64,000 bases of DNA, from contig NZ_CP045571.1 in NCBI RefSeq assembly GCF_009662475.1, forward strand, positions 1,610,501 through 1,674,500, in the 5' to 3' direction. Below are positions 44,044 to 53,070 of the stretch, in pieces. Below the pieces are notes generated by a model that ran no database searches, was not told where the DNA came from, and was given only the letters and a program-made list of their open reading frames with translations. The DNA is from Acidithiobacillus thiooxidans ATCC 19377 (lineage in GTDB: Bacteria; Pseudomonadota; Gammaproteobacteria; Acidithiobacillales; Acidithiobacillaceae). The translations under genes and the position numbers were made by a program. Positions within the stretch are counted from its first letter, which is position 1; each line of letters starts with the position of its first letter.

Positions 44044-45955
44044 AATCAGGACGAATGATGGACTCGTTCGACATTAACCAGTTTTGGTAAGCTGCGGGAA
44101 CCATCGATATCTGGTCATCAGGAACACGTGCACCATCTTGATCAAGAATATACTCACCATTTGGATGACGCAGAAAAATAGTGTTTCCTCTTTTGTCGAT
44201 ACCTGATGTAGCGGGAGCACACATAAACACCTCTCGACGCGTGTCAATGATGTTTTTTTCAGCATCTAAATATTCCTGATGGGAAAACTTTTGCACAATA
44301 AGTACGCTTGGATTGTTAACTCCTTTATTGCGGCCAAATGTCTCTTTCGGAAGCGCTATAGAAGCCACAATATTTGATCGACGAAGCAACCATCCCCGAA
44401 GAAAAAGTAACCCAGGATTGTTTAATATGCTATCGGGAATCACAATACCTAACAAACCACCAGGCTTCAGAAAATTCATGCCCGTTTCTACAAATATCTG
44501 TTCCGCAGGCATCATAGAACGTCTACTTTCGGATCCCCATTCAGCGATTTGATATTGAGAAAGAACATGCGCATCATCCACTTTTACCTCATCACCAAAT
44601 GGAGGATTAGTAATCACCACATCCATAGAGCCAAAAGGTACGTTTTGCCTAGCCTTTTCGGGCCACTCACCTGGCCTCAACAGCGTATTCGCACGGTAGA
44701 CGTTCGTCGATCCGTCACCATGCATAACTAGGTTCATCTGAGCTGTTCGCACTAGAAACGGATTAATGTCCAATCCGTATAAGTTCTGTCCGCAGATCTG
44801 TTTAATGCGTTCACGTACCCGGGCCGCAGGTTCAGAATTTCCGCGTGCACACTCCTGTTCAGTCAGTTTACTGCGCAAGTTATCGATCCAGGAAACGAGA
44901 AACCCACCTGTTCCGCAGCAACAATCCATCACCTTGATGGTACTCAATGCAGTATCCTTAAAGTGCTTCATAATCATCTGTACCGTCATATCGCAGACAT
45001 TTCTTGGCGTGAAATATTCTCCCCTGTCACCGCGTAAGTTTGCGCCAACCAGCGTTTCGTAAGCCTCTCCTTTTACGTCAGTTGCACTATTTAGTATCGA
45101 TATGAATTGCAACTCTCCTACCACATAGGCTGCAACAGACGGCTCTAACTTGATAGTTTCGTCTTCTAGAAAAATAAACGGATAAGCTTTCTTTACCTGT
45201 TCAAATAACGGTTTCAGACGATCCTCTACCAATTTACGCTGACCGCCTATTGATTTCTGCTCTGCAGGAGATACCGAGAAGTCTAATTCGAGTCCGCCAT
45301 CTTGTTCGTCATAGCTCTTACAAAAAATGAGCTTTAGCATTTCGTGAAATGCCTCTGCTTTTTGCAAGCCAGTATTTGTGTGAATATAGTTGTGACACCG
45401 CCTAAACACGGACGTGAGCTCATGCACAACCCGCAAATCTGCACGAAGTGGCCTACGTGGTGCGTCATCACCGGCTCTAGGAATATCAGCCACCCGTTCA
45501 ACGGATGCGTCCTCATTTTTCTGATATCCTCTCATTTCTTGGCCAACCCAAAGACCAAATTTTGCTGGGCAAGCCGCTAAGTAACTAATAAGCTGGCCAT
45601 CACCGTCTTTGGCATCAGACGGTTTAACGTCGTCTCTTTTTACTTCAATGCATATTGCAATATTTTCCTGTTTATGGTCTTTCCCCCGCCGATAGACTGT
45701 AAGATCGCAGGACTTGGTAGCCCTACCCATCTTGATGCGGGTTTCCACACCGATATCAGATTTAGGATATCCATAGTCATCAACCAACGCCCGCGCCCAT
45801 CTCTGGCGTACATTTTCTTCGGGTGTATCTGGCCTTAAAACGCCCGTAATAAAACACAAGATTTTCCCTGGCGGAATTAACGGTACAATTTTTTCCAACT
45901 TACGCGAAAAATCGCGTCCTTCAGGGTGTAGAAGCGGATGTTTTTCAACCACCAT
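44036..45955 (-). CDS. Type IIB-like restriction-modification subunit (nuclease fused to N6-adenine methyltransferase)
   Basis: About 640 aa, close to BcgI A (637 aa). The N-terminal HSDR_N-like nuclease has Asp86 (CDLTVYRR) and Glu106-x-Lys108 (ICIEVKRD), a PD-(D/E)xK site. The methyltransferase part has motif I DCCCGTGGF (about 346-354) and motif IV TNPPF (451-455). A fused single chain with a separate S subunit fits type IIB enzymes, which cut on both sides of the site. Start at ATG 45955, overlapping the S gene by 11 bp. No HsdR helicase is present, which rules against classical type I. Confidence 0.75.
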   Translation of the reverse strand: MVVEKHPLLHPEGRDFSRKLEKIVPLIPPGKILCFITGVLRPDTPEENVRQRWARALVDDYGYPKSDIGVETRIKMGRATKSCDLTVYRRGKDHKQENIAICIEVKRDDVKPSDAKDGDGQLISYLAACPAKFGLWVGQEMRGYQKNEDASVERVADIPRAGDDAPRRPLRADLRVVHELTSVFRRCHNYIHTNTGLQKAEAFHEMLKLIFCKSYDEQDGGLELDFSVSPAEQKSIGGQRKLVEDRLKPLFEQVKKAYPFIFLEDETIKLEPSVAAYVVGELQFISILNSATDVKGEAYETLVGANLRGDRGEYFTPRNVCDMTVQMIMKHFKDTALSTIKVMDCCCGTGGFLVSWIDNLRSKLTEQECARGNSEPAARVRERIKQICGQNLYGLDINPFLVRTAQMNLVMHGDGSTNVYRANTLLRPGEWPEKARQNVPFGSMDVVITNPPFGDEVKVDDAHVLSQYQIAEWGSESRRSMMPAEQIFVETGMNFLKPGGLLGIVIPDSILNNPGLLFLRGWLLRRSNIVASIALPKETFGRNKGVNNPSVLIVQKFSHQEYLDAEKNIIDTRREVFMCAPATSGIDKRGNTIFLRHPNGEYILDQDGARVPDDQISMVPAAYQNWLMSNESIIRPDCG

Positions 45956-46724
45956 GATCAATTATCTCCGATAACTCAGACAAGGCATCATTCATAAACA
46001 ACACACTGCCGCTGCGCATTTGATCAGCTTGGTCTGCCAATTTCGAGATTCGCAAAATGCTCTCTGCATCGAACTGTGGCACAAGACAGGATGCCACTTG
46101 GTCACCAGTAACGTGGTCGATTTGACCACCATGGGTATGACTCAATATCTGCACTTGCGCAAAATCTGAAGCAAGATACGCGCGCAAAAAGCCCTTTAGT
46201 TCAGGTTGGTGTGGTATAATGCGCACCATATCATGCGTACCAGCCCAACCATCCAAGGCGGTTGGCACATCAAACACTCTGCCAATGGTGCCTGAGCATG
46301 TGATCAGAATCATTTCCTTTCTGATAATGAGTGAATTCATTTTCACATTGGATGCCCGCGAAAGATAGCGCTCTTGGGCCGGTACACCGAAAACAAAATA
46401 ACTCATCAGATCCGTGGCATTGATGTACGGCACCCCATACTCAGTATCTTGCGCCCATATGCGTGTGAAAATGCCGGGTAGATGAACATCGGCCAGGTCG
46501 GAGAGTGGTACGAGCGTAACGCCAAGGGCTTTCAACCGCATATTGTTTCCCATCACCACAGGATCATAGTGCTCTGCATCCATACGCTTTCCCGGCTGTG
46601 TTGCAATATCATGCACCGATACTCCCCAACCAGGAGGCGTTGTTAGAAGCCTTATCAATCCAGCATGATCCGACATCACTGACAGATCTTGGCCTGCGAT
46701 GTCGAATTTATGCATAGTATCCAT
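45945..46724 (-). CDS. Specificity (S) subunit with one target-recognition domain
   Basis: About 259 aa, half the size of a two-domain HsdS. The typical start of a recognition domain is VPLSDLADVHLPGIFTRIW and GVPYINATDLMS; the tail has helical spacer character (ESILRISKLADQADQMRSG). Single-domain S subunits work as dimers on palindromic or bipartite sites. AAGGAG precedes the ATG. First gene of the operon S-RM-small. Confidence 0.75.
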   Translation of the reverse strand: MDTMHKFDIAGQDLSVMSDHAGLIRLLTTPPGWGVSVHDIATQPGKRMDAEHYDPVVMGNNMRLKALGVTLVPLSDLADVHLPGIFTRIWAQDTEYGVPYINATDLMSYFVFGVPAQERYLSRASNVKMNSLIIRKEMILITCSGTIGRVFDVPTALDGWAGTHDMVRIIPHQPELKGFLRAYLASDFAQVQILSHTHGGQIDHVTGDQVASCLVPQFDAESILRISKLADQADQMRSGSVLFMNDALSELSEIIDHGG

Positions 46725-46859
46725 CAAATTTTTCTCCTTTTTAGTTTTTAATCAACCTGTTTCTATTTTTTTGAAATGCTTTGCACAAAGTGTATCAACA
46801 AAGCACCGAATCGCTCAATGCAATGAACCGCGCGAAAATCATCAGGCACCAACACCACC

Positions 46860-46876
46860 GGGATCAATTTGATCCC
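46860..46876. repeat. 17-bp palindrome, copy 7
   Basis: GGGATCAATTTGATCCC in the divergent gap between the S-subunit gene and the secreted-protein gene. Confidence 0.85.
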
Positions 46877-47010
46877 AAGAAAGCGATCTTATTCAGACGC
46901 ACAAACCTGGCAAATCTTGAAAAAACGCGAAAAAAGCCCGTTAATTATTGCCTGATGCCCTTTGCATTCCGGTAGCCTTTCTAAATACGCTTTCACAAAG
47001 GATGCCCGCC

Positions 47011-48588
47011 ATGCTCTACCATCACCGCAAAAACAAGCTCCGCACCGCCATTGCCAGCGCCATTCTCATCGGTATGGGCGCGCTGTTACCCATGGAACAG
47101 GCCTATGCCGCCTCTGTGGGCATAACCTCTGCGGGCATGAATTGGCAGACGGTTAATAATGGTTCATTCAAGCTCTCCGAACCCGTCCATGAATTGTATA
47201 AATCCCTGGATGCCGACAAGATCTACGTCAATAACAATCTCGGCGGCGCCGTGGCCCTGATTAAACTGAGCGCTAAACAGGTCGCTATGTTACAGAAAGG
47301 CGGGGATGCCTTTGACATGAGCTGGAACAGCCCGGTCGTGTTCGCCAATTATGACCCGCAGAGCTATACCGGCACCATCTTTGTGGTACGCCTCATTCGC
47401 TTACCGAGTGGCCAGGGCCTCATTGAAATGGCGCAATTCACACCGGCCATGGGCAATATCTACAAGGCGGATTTTGAGGGAACGAATCCTTTCTGGCAGT
47501 TCATTCCCGGGCAGAATGGAAATGGCGCTGGCCCGAATGCCGGTTCCTTTGTGTCCATCACCCCCGCCGCTTTCAACACGGCGGTCGGCCTGGTCATGCA
47601 GCATGCCCAAAGCGGCATCGGCTGGATTGCGGCGGCGGATACCACCTCCCACATGAGCACATCCTCCTCCAGCGACTTTTTCACCAGCACCGTCACCCAC
47701 AAGGAAACGGCCCATACGAAGCCGGTATGGACAGCGGTTTTACCGGAAGGCGCGGCGCCAGGCGAACAGGCCGGTTATCTCCTGCCGGTGCCGAGCACGC
47801 TGGAAGGATCCCCGCAGGCCGCCGTGGCTTCGCTGGAAGTCGGGGCGCAGGATGACGCCCATAATGTCGGACAGGTCACGAGTGCCGTGGCACAAATGAA
47901 TGATGGCTATGTCGGTCAGTTGGGTGTCAGCGGCGGTTACGTGTATGTCCCTGCTGGTCAAGGCTCCACCCTACCCGTTGGCGCTTTCCAATCGTTCTTT
48001 CACTCCACCAGCAAGACGGGTATCAATGGGATTGTTTTTGATTTGATTATGGCAGCGGTTACGGCGGTTACCAGTGGGGTATTAGGACCGGAATTAGCTG
48101 GGTTAGGGGCTAGCGCTTCTGCAGCCGTAGGTGCCGCTGCAGGCTTCGTCACCGGCATGCTTTACGATGTCGCTAGCCAAGGCACACTCGGTTTCACCAC
48201 CATTCAGGAGCACCTCATCGGCGGAAACTGCGGCGCGCATAACCATGCTTGCATCAGCGGCGCGCCCACCACAATGAACGCCGCTTATACGGCAGCGCAA
48301 GCATTTGACGGGATGCAGGAGGGCTATGTCAATCAGGACACAAACCCCACACAGCAAACCGGCCAGTGGGACTATGTTCCACAATCTTCCCAGGAAATTG
48401 AGCAATCCCCTGGCACAGTACAAGGCGGATTTGGTCAGGGATATAGCGAAGACACTATCAAGCCCGACGAAGCCGCCAAGGGCGAAACCCTGGAGCAGCT
48501 TGGCAGTCAGGGCACAAAAAACAGTAGCGGCTACTACAACTTCGGGCAGAGTAATATCTCAGGGCTACCAAGTGGATCGCCTGGATAA
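47011..48588 (+). CDS. Secreted protein of unknown function, 525 aa
   Basis: Start ATG 47011 has AAAGGATG upstream and gives a normal Sec signal peptide: basic KNKLR, hydrophobic core AIASAILIGMGALLP, cut after AYA-A. The mature protein is beta-rich then has a glycine/alanine hydrophobic patch (about residues 350-400, LAGLGASASAAVGAAAGF), which could insert into a membrane, and a Gln/Ser/Gly-rich tail. Surface adhesin, effector or bacteriocin-like roles are all possible. No family recognised. Confidence 0.65.
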   Translation: MLYHHRKNKLRTAIASAILIGMGALLPMEQAYAASVGITSAGMNWQTVNNGSFKLSEPVHELYKSLDADKIYVNNNLGGAVALIKLSAKQVAMLQKGGDAFDMSWNSPVVFANYDPQSYTGTIFVVRLIRLPSGQGLIEMAQFTPAMGNIYKADFEGTNPFWQFIPGQNGNGAGPNAGSFVSITPAAFNTAVGLVMQHAQSGIGWIAAADTTSHMSTSSSSDFFTSTVTHKETAHTKPVWTAVLPEGAAPGEQAGYLLPVPSTLEGSPQAAVASLEVGAQDDAHNVGQVTSAVAQMNDGYVGQLGVSGGYVYVPAGQGSTLPVGAFQSFFHSTSKTGINGIVFDLIMAAVTAVTSGVLGPELAGLGASASAAVGAAAGFVTGMLYDVASQGTLGFTTIQEHLIGGNCGAHNHACISGAPTTMNAAYTAAQAFDGMQEGYVNQDTNPTQQTGQWDYVPQSSQEIEQSPGTVQGGFGQGYSEDTIKPDEAAKGETLEQLGSQGTKNSSGYYNFGQSNISGLPSGSPG

Positions 48589-48597
48589 AACATACCA

Positions 48598-48615
48598 AGC
48601 CAAACATAATTGGCT
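48598..48615 (+). terminator. Weak hairpin after the secreted-protein gene
   Basis: AGCCAA/TTGGCT arms with a 6-base loop, 10 bp after the stop, followed by AACTTTACC. No strong T-run. Confidence 0.3.
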
Positions 48616-48681
48616 AACTTTACCGTTCAGTATACAACAAAAACGTAAACACGTTTTATAGTTACCGATTACCCATGATTA

Positions 48682-49284
48682 TTAGCCAATAAGACTTTTA
48701 ATCATGGTGTTATCCGAAGTTATCCTGTTCACAACATCATCTAAAAATATTGTGGCAGCTTCACGGTGATGCCCAGAGAATGACCAACTCGATCCCAATT
48801 TTATTTTTTTCATATCAACAACAAATTTTTTCATGAACAAAGGATTTGATTCTTTATTTTTTACCACTATTGATATTACCGATTCTCCAGAATAGAACAT
48901 TCCTGAAAAATCGTTTGTTTCTTTGATAAAAAACTTGTGGACCACAACATCAACAGTCCTATCTCCGTTAGTCCCAATTCTGAAGCCATGCGCTGATAGT
49001 GCTTTGTCAAAGGCATCTTTAAAATTCTTTGAGACATGCATATAGACACCTGCAGCATCCATGTCATAGCCATTTTTAATCCAGCTTACTTGACCATCCT
49101 TATGCTTCTTCTCATTCTTAACAATCACATCCACCACCACCTTATCGGCACCGGGCACCTTAGTGACATTGGCCGGCGGCGTGTAGGTAGGATGCACGGT
49201 ATCCGGCACAAAGGCGCACCCAGTCAGCGCGAAGGCTCCGGCGAATGCGGCGAGCTTGGCGGCGGTTTTGATGTTCGTATTCAT
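48682..49284 (-). CDS. Lipoprotein (YajG-like), 200 aa
   Basis: N-terminal signal with lipobox LTGC, Cys22 lipidated. The mature part has a beta-rich fold with NGYDMDAAGVYMHVSKNFKDAF, typical for small outer-membrane lipoproteins of the YajG kind. GGAGAG precedes the ATG. AT-rich in its 3' half. Confidence 0.65.
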   Translation of the reverse strand: MNTNIKTAAKLAAFAGAFALTGCAFVPDTVHPTYTPPANVTKVPGADKVVVDVIVKNEKKHKDGQVSWIKNGYDMDAAGVYMHVSKNFKDAFDKALSAHGFRIGTNGDRTVDVVVHKFFIKETNDFSGMFYSGESVISIVVKNKESNPLFMKKFVVDMKKIKLGSSWSFSGHHREAATIFLDDVVNRITSDNTMIKSLIG

Positions 49285-49419
49285 GATGAAATCTCTCCTT
49301 AGTTGGTCATCATGGGGTTATTGTATCATGGGTGTGGTGCTAGTTATTTCGCTACCCAGGCTGATGCATCTTGCATCTTGAACACATTGACCAAGGCCAG
49401 ACGCAAGTGACCATTGTTA

Positions 49420-49800
49420 CTATTTGCTTGAGTGACCTTTAATGAACACAACAGCCAATCCGGTTAGCGCTGCCGTAGATATAGAAACACCAGCCCATGG
49501 CTGACCGCGAGTTGCAACCCAGGCTCCGCCGACTACACCCGATACCCCGATCAGAAAGGCGAATATTTGCCCGATAATACGTTCAATGAACACAAGAGTA
49601 TTAATCCTATGAGTTTCTCTTCTTCTATGATCAGCTTCTGACGATGTTTCTTTAAGTACCCAGTCAATAGCTTCAGGTTTGAAAGCATTTAATCGTTCAA
49701 AATCATCTACAGGAAGGAACGGAGTATCTGTCACATTTTGTGCAACAGAAAGTTCTCCTTCCTTATGTTTTAAGCGCGCGGCTGTTTGTTTTGTGCTCAT
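49420..49800 (-). CDS. DUF2335 membrane protein, 126 aa
   Basis: Start ATG at 49800. The family mark is DDFERLNAFKPEAIDWVLKET then EADHRR, followed by two membrane helices (IIGQIFAFLIGVSGVVGG, VSISTAALTGLAVVFIKG). DUF2335 proteins are small phage- or ICE-linked membrane proteins of unknown role. Overlaps the end of the upstream small gene. Confidence 0.65.
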   Translation of the reverse strand: MSTKQTAARLKHKEGELSVAQNVTDTPFLPVDDFERLNAFKPEAIDWVLKETSSEADHRRRETHRINTLVFIERIIGQIFAFLIGVSGVVGGAWVATRGQPWAGVSISTAALTGLAVVFIKGHSSK

Positions 49801-49966
49801 AACGCTCCACAGATTTGTGCATGTCTTTAGACACATGAACAACGTCCCCACGCAGCGCGCGTCTGTCACGAGATAGCTCATGACGATCAGGCTTGCGGTA
49901 AGATGTTCCAGTATCCAAAACGAGTACGCGACCAGCGCCTTCTACGAAGTAACTAAATGTTTTCAT
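49763..49966 (-). CDS. Small basic protein, 67 aa
   Basis: Start ATG 49966, AAGGAG upstream. Basic, charged sequence (YRKPDRHELSRDRRALRGD). Overlaps the DUF2335 gene by 38 bp in another frame. No family recognised; probably co-transcribed with the DUF2335 gene. Confidence 0.5.
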   Translation of the reverse strand: MKTFSYFVEGAGRVLVLDTGTSYRKPDRHELSRDRRALRGDVVHVSKDMHKSVERYEHKTNSRALKT

Positions 49967-50188
49967 GGCATTCTCTCCTTTCATGCTATGGAAAACAGCT
50001 ATTCACAGCCAGTTTAGTTCATCTGTGACCTGCCTACAAACCACCTCGACTTACTCAAAATCTGATGGATGGCTCGTTACGGTGTAACGACCAGCCGATA
50101 CACGTCCTAGCTTGCCGACCACATCCGCACGGCCTTCGGGTTGTAGATTTCGTCACTTCGCTTGGATTAGAGTCCGCCAGGTAGAGGT

Positions 50189-50330
50189 TCATTCACGACA
50201 CCTTTCCTCCAGTGCCTCCGTAGCGCTTCTCCGATTAATCGGTATGCCCCTTTGCCCTGCCGCGCTAATGAACGCTGCACGACTCACACAAAACATCTCC
50301 GCTGCCTTGGATTGCACATTACTCAGTACG
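50189..50330 (-). pseudogene. UPF0175-like antitoxin fragment
   Basis: Minus-strand frame SKAAEMFCVSRAAFISAA then GQRGIPINRRSATEALEE resembles the C-terminal half of UPF0175 antitoxins (KAAELAGMS, RGIPIN). It begins right at the end of the MazF-like gene without an own N-terminus, so it is a remnant. Confidence 0.4.
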
Positions 50331-50759
50331 GGTCACAAATCCAAGTTCACCATGACGGCCTTTCTCGACAAATTTATCGCGAATTATTTTGAAAAATCGT
50401 GGCGGCAGAAAACCGTATGCTGCGCTGTCCAGCCACATACCGGAAAGCGGACGCAGATCAGGCCCCGGCCATGAAAACCGGTTGGCCTCACTAATAACCA
50501 CCCACGAGCATAACCCATCCAAGCCAAGGCGTAAGATGGTTTGCTGCGGTAACTCAACAGCCTCTGAATGGTCGATAGGAGAGGAATGTGTTATGGGCAA
50601 CACATACACTGCCTGCCCGCCAGATTCGTTTCTGGCGGCGGCAACAATGGCGCACGAACGGTCTTTCACGCCCTCCTCCCTGCCTTGATCTGCTTCGCGT
50701 CGCCACAAATAGCTGTAACGGATGACCAGACCTGGAGCAGGGTCTGGCCAATGGCTCAA
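50319..50759 (-). CDS. MazF/PemK-like toxin, 146 aa
   Basis: The N-terminal PGLVIRYSYLWRRE, then AIVAAARN, VYVLPITHS, and SWVVISEANRFSWPGPDLRP follow the PemK/MazF fold, where the toxin is an RNA-cleaving endoribonuclease. TTG start overlaps the antitoxin stop (TTGA). Toxin follows antitoxin on the minus strand. Confidence 0.65.
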   Translation of the reverse strand: MSHWPDPAPGLVIRYSYLWRREADQGREEGVKDRSCAIVAAARNESGGQAVYVLPITHSSPIDHSEAVELPQQTILRLGLDGLCSWVVISEANRFSWPGPDLRPLSGMWLDSAAYGFLPPRFFKIIRDKFVEKGRHGELGFVTRTE

Positions 50760-51019
50760 AGAGCGTATCCTTCCATCTCGGCATCCAGCACTTCATGTTC
50801 CACGGGCACTTCAGATTGAGCTATGAGATCCAGTTCAGCATTACTCAGATGCTCCGGCAAAATGGCCCGTCGCTCTCGACTTTTCAGCCGAAAAAATTCC
50901 TCAGCGGATACCAATACCAAACGATCACGGCCATTTTTCGTAATGGTTAGCGGCTCTGACAGAGCCTGATCAGCCAATGTCCCATAGCGCCTTATAAAGT
51001 CAGCAGTAGTTACACGCAT
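50756..51019 (-). CDS. Phd/YefM-family antitoxin, 87 aa
   Basis: N-terminal DNA-binding part VTTADFIRRYGTLADQALSEPLTITKNGRDRLVLVS is typical of Phd/YefM folds; the acidic C-terminus would bind the toxin. GGAGAT precedes the ATG. The upstream region should hold the autoregulated operator. Confidence 0.75.
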   Translation of the reverse strand: MRVTTADFIRRYGTLADQALSEPLTITKNGRDRLVLVSAEEFFRLKSRERRAILPEHLSNAELDLIAQSEVPVEHEVLDAEMEGYAL

Positions 51020-51178
51020 GATAGTATCTCCAATAAGTACAACGCATATTGTATGTATAATTTGTACTTTCTTGCAAGGGCAACAGGCCTGCCCTGGTCC
51101 AAAAACAGCATCAGTTAGGCAGGTCTCCCGGAGGATGAAAGTGGCGTTTGCAGCGTAGCGTGTGGCGCAGCAACTAAC

Positions 51179-51215
51179 CCTCCGAAGCGTACGGTAGATT
51201 CCGTCAGATCGGAGG
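51179..51215 (-). repeat. Nested stem at the broken hipA site
   Basis: CCTCCGA (51179-51185) pairs with TCGGAGG (51209-51215), with an inner ACGG/CCGT stem. No clear T-run follows in either direction. Could be the end of an unknown insertion. Confidence 0.35.
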
Positions 51216-51229
51216 ATTACTTGGGGGCT

Positions 51230-51284
51230 ACTTGACCCATAGGTCGAGAACTTTGGTTTTGGATGGGCGGCACGGATTCACCAT
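51230..51284 (-). pseudogene. hipA 5' fragment
   Basis: Right after hipB the minus strand reads MVNPCRPSKTKVLDLWVK then TAG. The TKVLDLWV piece is the usual start of HipA kinases. The kinase domain is missing, so hipA is lost and hipB is left alone. Confidence 0.4.
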
Positions 51285-51538
51285 GAAGCCTCTCCTGTGT
51301 CCACGATGGCGTCCCATTCTGCGTCCAGGGTGTGCACATGGAGCTTGGCTCCTAGCGCCATGAGCACGGTCAAAATCTGATCCAAGGAGACCTGCTCTGG
51401 ATGAGCCTCGATGGCGGAAATGCGCTTTTGAGACAGGCCCAACTTCTCGCCAAGCCTCTTTTGCGTGAAGCCGCGCTCCAGCCGTAAGCGCTTTAACACA
51501 GACGAGAAATCAGCAATTGTCGAAATGGGTGTATCCAT
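51278..51538 (-). CDS. hipB: HipB-like HTH antitoxin, 86 aa
   Basis: Start ATG at 51538. XRE helix-turn-helix: LKRLRLERGFTQKRLGEKL, GLSQKRISAIEAHPEQVSLDQILTVLMALGA. HipB-type C-terminus. Only a broken hipA follows. It can still repress its own promoter. Confidence 0.7.
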   Translation of the reverse strand: MDTPISTIADFSSVLKRLRLERGFTQKRLGEKLGLSQKRISAIEAHPEQVSLDQILTVLMALGAKLHVHTLDAEWDAIVDTGEASW

Positions 51539-51728
51539 GGGCAGAGCACTCGCAAAGAAGAGTACACAACAAATACTACAAATTACGAGTATGTAGCATA
51601 TACTCGTAATCAGGAGTGCGCAATATTGGGCCTTGTCCAAGGTAAAATGAGTCTGGAGTGGTCTGCAACTAAATCGAGTTCCGTATGTAGGTACTCTTTC
51701 GGTTTGTTATCGCAGAAATATTACATCT

Positions 51729-53027
51729 TTAGGAATCATAAATAAACTACATGGACTTTTTGTTTGGTGAGATGACGTAATTCCATTCCCCATGGAAGTT
51801 ATCGCGATCAATTTGGATGGTAGCGAATTCAGCGTCAGTGACTTTGATACCCCTGGGGTAGGGTGTAGGATCAATGGCGGCGTACACTTTCAAGCCTTTG
51901 CTGGTGGTTGTAGCCGCGATCAAATTGACAATGACTTCGTGACTCACCAAAGGTCGCCCCCGCCAATTCATGCTGATATAGGAAAACAGACGGTGCTCGA
52001 TTTTGTTCCATTTGCTGGTGCCCGGAGGAAAGTGGCACACCCGAATCGGCAGATTGAGTTCATCGGCAAGCCCTTGTAATTCCAGCTTCCAGAGGCGCAC
52101 CCGAGAACCATTGCTCCCGCCCCCATCGGCCGTGATCATCAACTCCTTGGCGTCGGGATAAAGGGGCTGACCCATGCCTAACCACCAGCGCCGGATAGTG
52201 GCCACCGCAAAGCTGGCGGTATCATGATCCGTGCCCACGCTCACCCACCCCGCGTTTTGGGCGAGATCGTAAACCCCATAGGGGTTGGCCCGCCCCAGTT
52301 CCTTATCCACAAAGTCATGCACCTGGACGACTTCCGGTTCGCCCTGCGGCCGCCACTCCTGACCCGCATTTTTGTAGTTGCCAACCAATTCTTTTTTCTT
52401 GGTGTCCACCGAAATGACGGGCTGCACTGCGTCCAGTGCCTGCTGCGTCTTCTCCTGTATATACCGGAATTGGGCATCTCGGTCTGGGTGATCGGTGCCT
52501 TCCAAGGTCTTGCGATTGCCTTGCAAGCTGTACCCTAATTCCTTGAGCAGAATGCCCACAGAAACATGGCTGATGCGGTGCCCCTGTTCGCCCAGTTCCC
52601 GTGCCAATTGCTTGAGGCTCTTGCAAGTCCAGCGCAGCGGTGACTGGGGATCACCGCGTGCCGCAGGATCTACCAAACCCTCCAAGGCCACCAGCAAGTC
52701 CGGATCGCGATCCACCAGCCTTTTTCTCCCGCCACCCGATCGACGAACTCTGCCTTGCGGGAGCCTGTTCTCCGGATCCTTGAGCTCTTTGAGACCCGCC
52801 ATGATGGACCCCCGCGCGACTCCGGTAGCCTCACTCACCCGCTTGACACCGCCATGACCCAGCACCTTCGCTTCTACTGCCGCATATAGCCGTCTCTGCC
52901 GCTCATCCAGTATCCCTTCGAGCGCTTGGTGTCGAGCGGCTATCAGTGCGTCTGCTTCCATGCCGCAAGACTATACCCGCTATATAGTGAGTACAAGTTA
53001 TTTATTTATGAATACTTAGTCTATTGA
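51729..53027 (-). mobile_element. ISAzo13-family element
   Basis: Imperfect end repeats TCATAAATAAA at 51738-51748 and complement near 53006-53016, with surrounding partial match (TTAGGAA / TAAGTAT). Exact ends and target duplication cannot be fixed. Lies in the tail of an orphan antitoxin operon. Confidence 0.5.
51747..52961 (-). CDS. ISAzo13-family transposase, 404 aa
   Basis: Full-length DDE transposase of the ISAzo13 type. Marks: helical N-terminus with VSEATGVARGSIMAGLKEL; RWTCKSLKQLARELGEQGH; the first Asp in PVISVDTKKKELVGNYKN; TADGGGSNGSRVRLWK; and FPPGTSKWNKIEHRLFSYI. The frame is intact, so the element may be active. Confidence 0.88.
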   Translation of the reverse strand: MEADALIAARHQALEGILDERQRRLYAAVEAKVLGHGGVKRVSEATGVARGSIMAGLKELKDPENRLPQGRVRRSGGGRKRLVDRDPDLLVALEGLVDPAARGDPQSPLRWTCKSLKQLARELGEQGHRISHVSVGILLKELGYSLQGNRKTLEGTDHPDRDAQFRYIQEKTQQALDAVQPVISVDTKKKELVGNYKNAGQEWRPQGEPEVVQVHDFVDKELGRANPYGVYDLAQNAGWVSVGTDHDTASFAVATIRRWWLGMGQPLYPDAKELMITADGGGSNGSRVRLWKLELQGLADELNLPIRVCHFPPGTSKWNKIEHRLFSYISMNWRGRPLVSHEVIVNLIAATTTSKGLKVYAAIDPTPYPRGIKVTDAEFATIQIDRDNFHGEWNYVISPNKKSM

Positions 53028-53070
53028 AGCATCGTGCTGCCCCTCTATAGAACCGGAGCAGAAAGTGATT

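Noticed and set aside
44036-46724. Classical type I restriction system
   Set aside because: No HsdR helicase; the nuclease domain is fused to the methyltransferase and the S subunit has one domain.
50112-50474. Plus-strand 120-aa frame
   Set aside because: Opposite to the MazF-like gene and the UPF0175 fragment; no RBS and no domain.
51911-51930. GATCAAATTGACA inside the ISAzo13 transposase
   Set aside because: Only half of the palindrome and inside a gene; likely chance.
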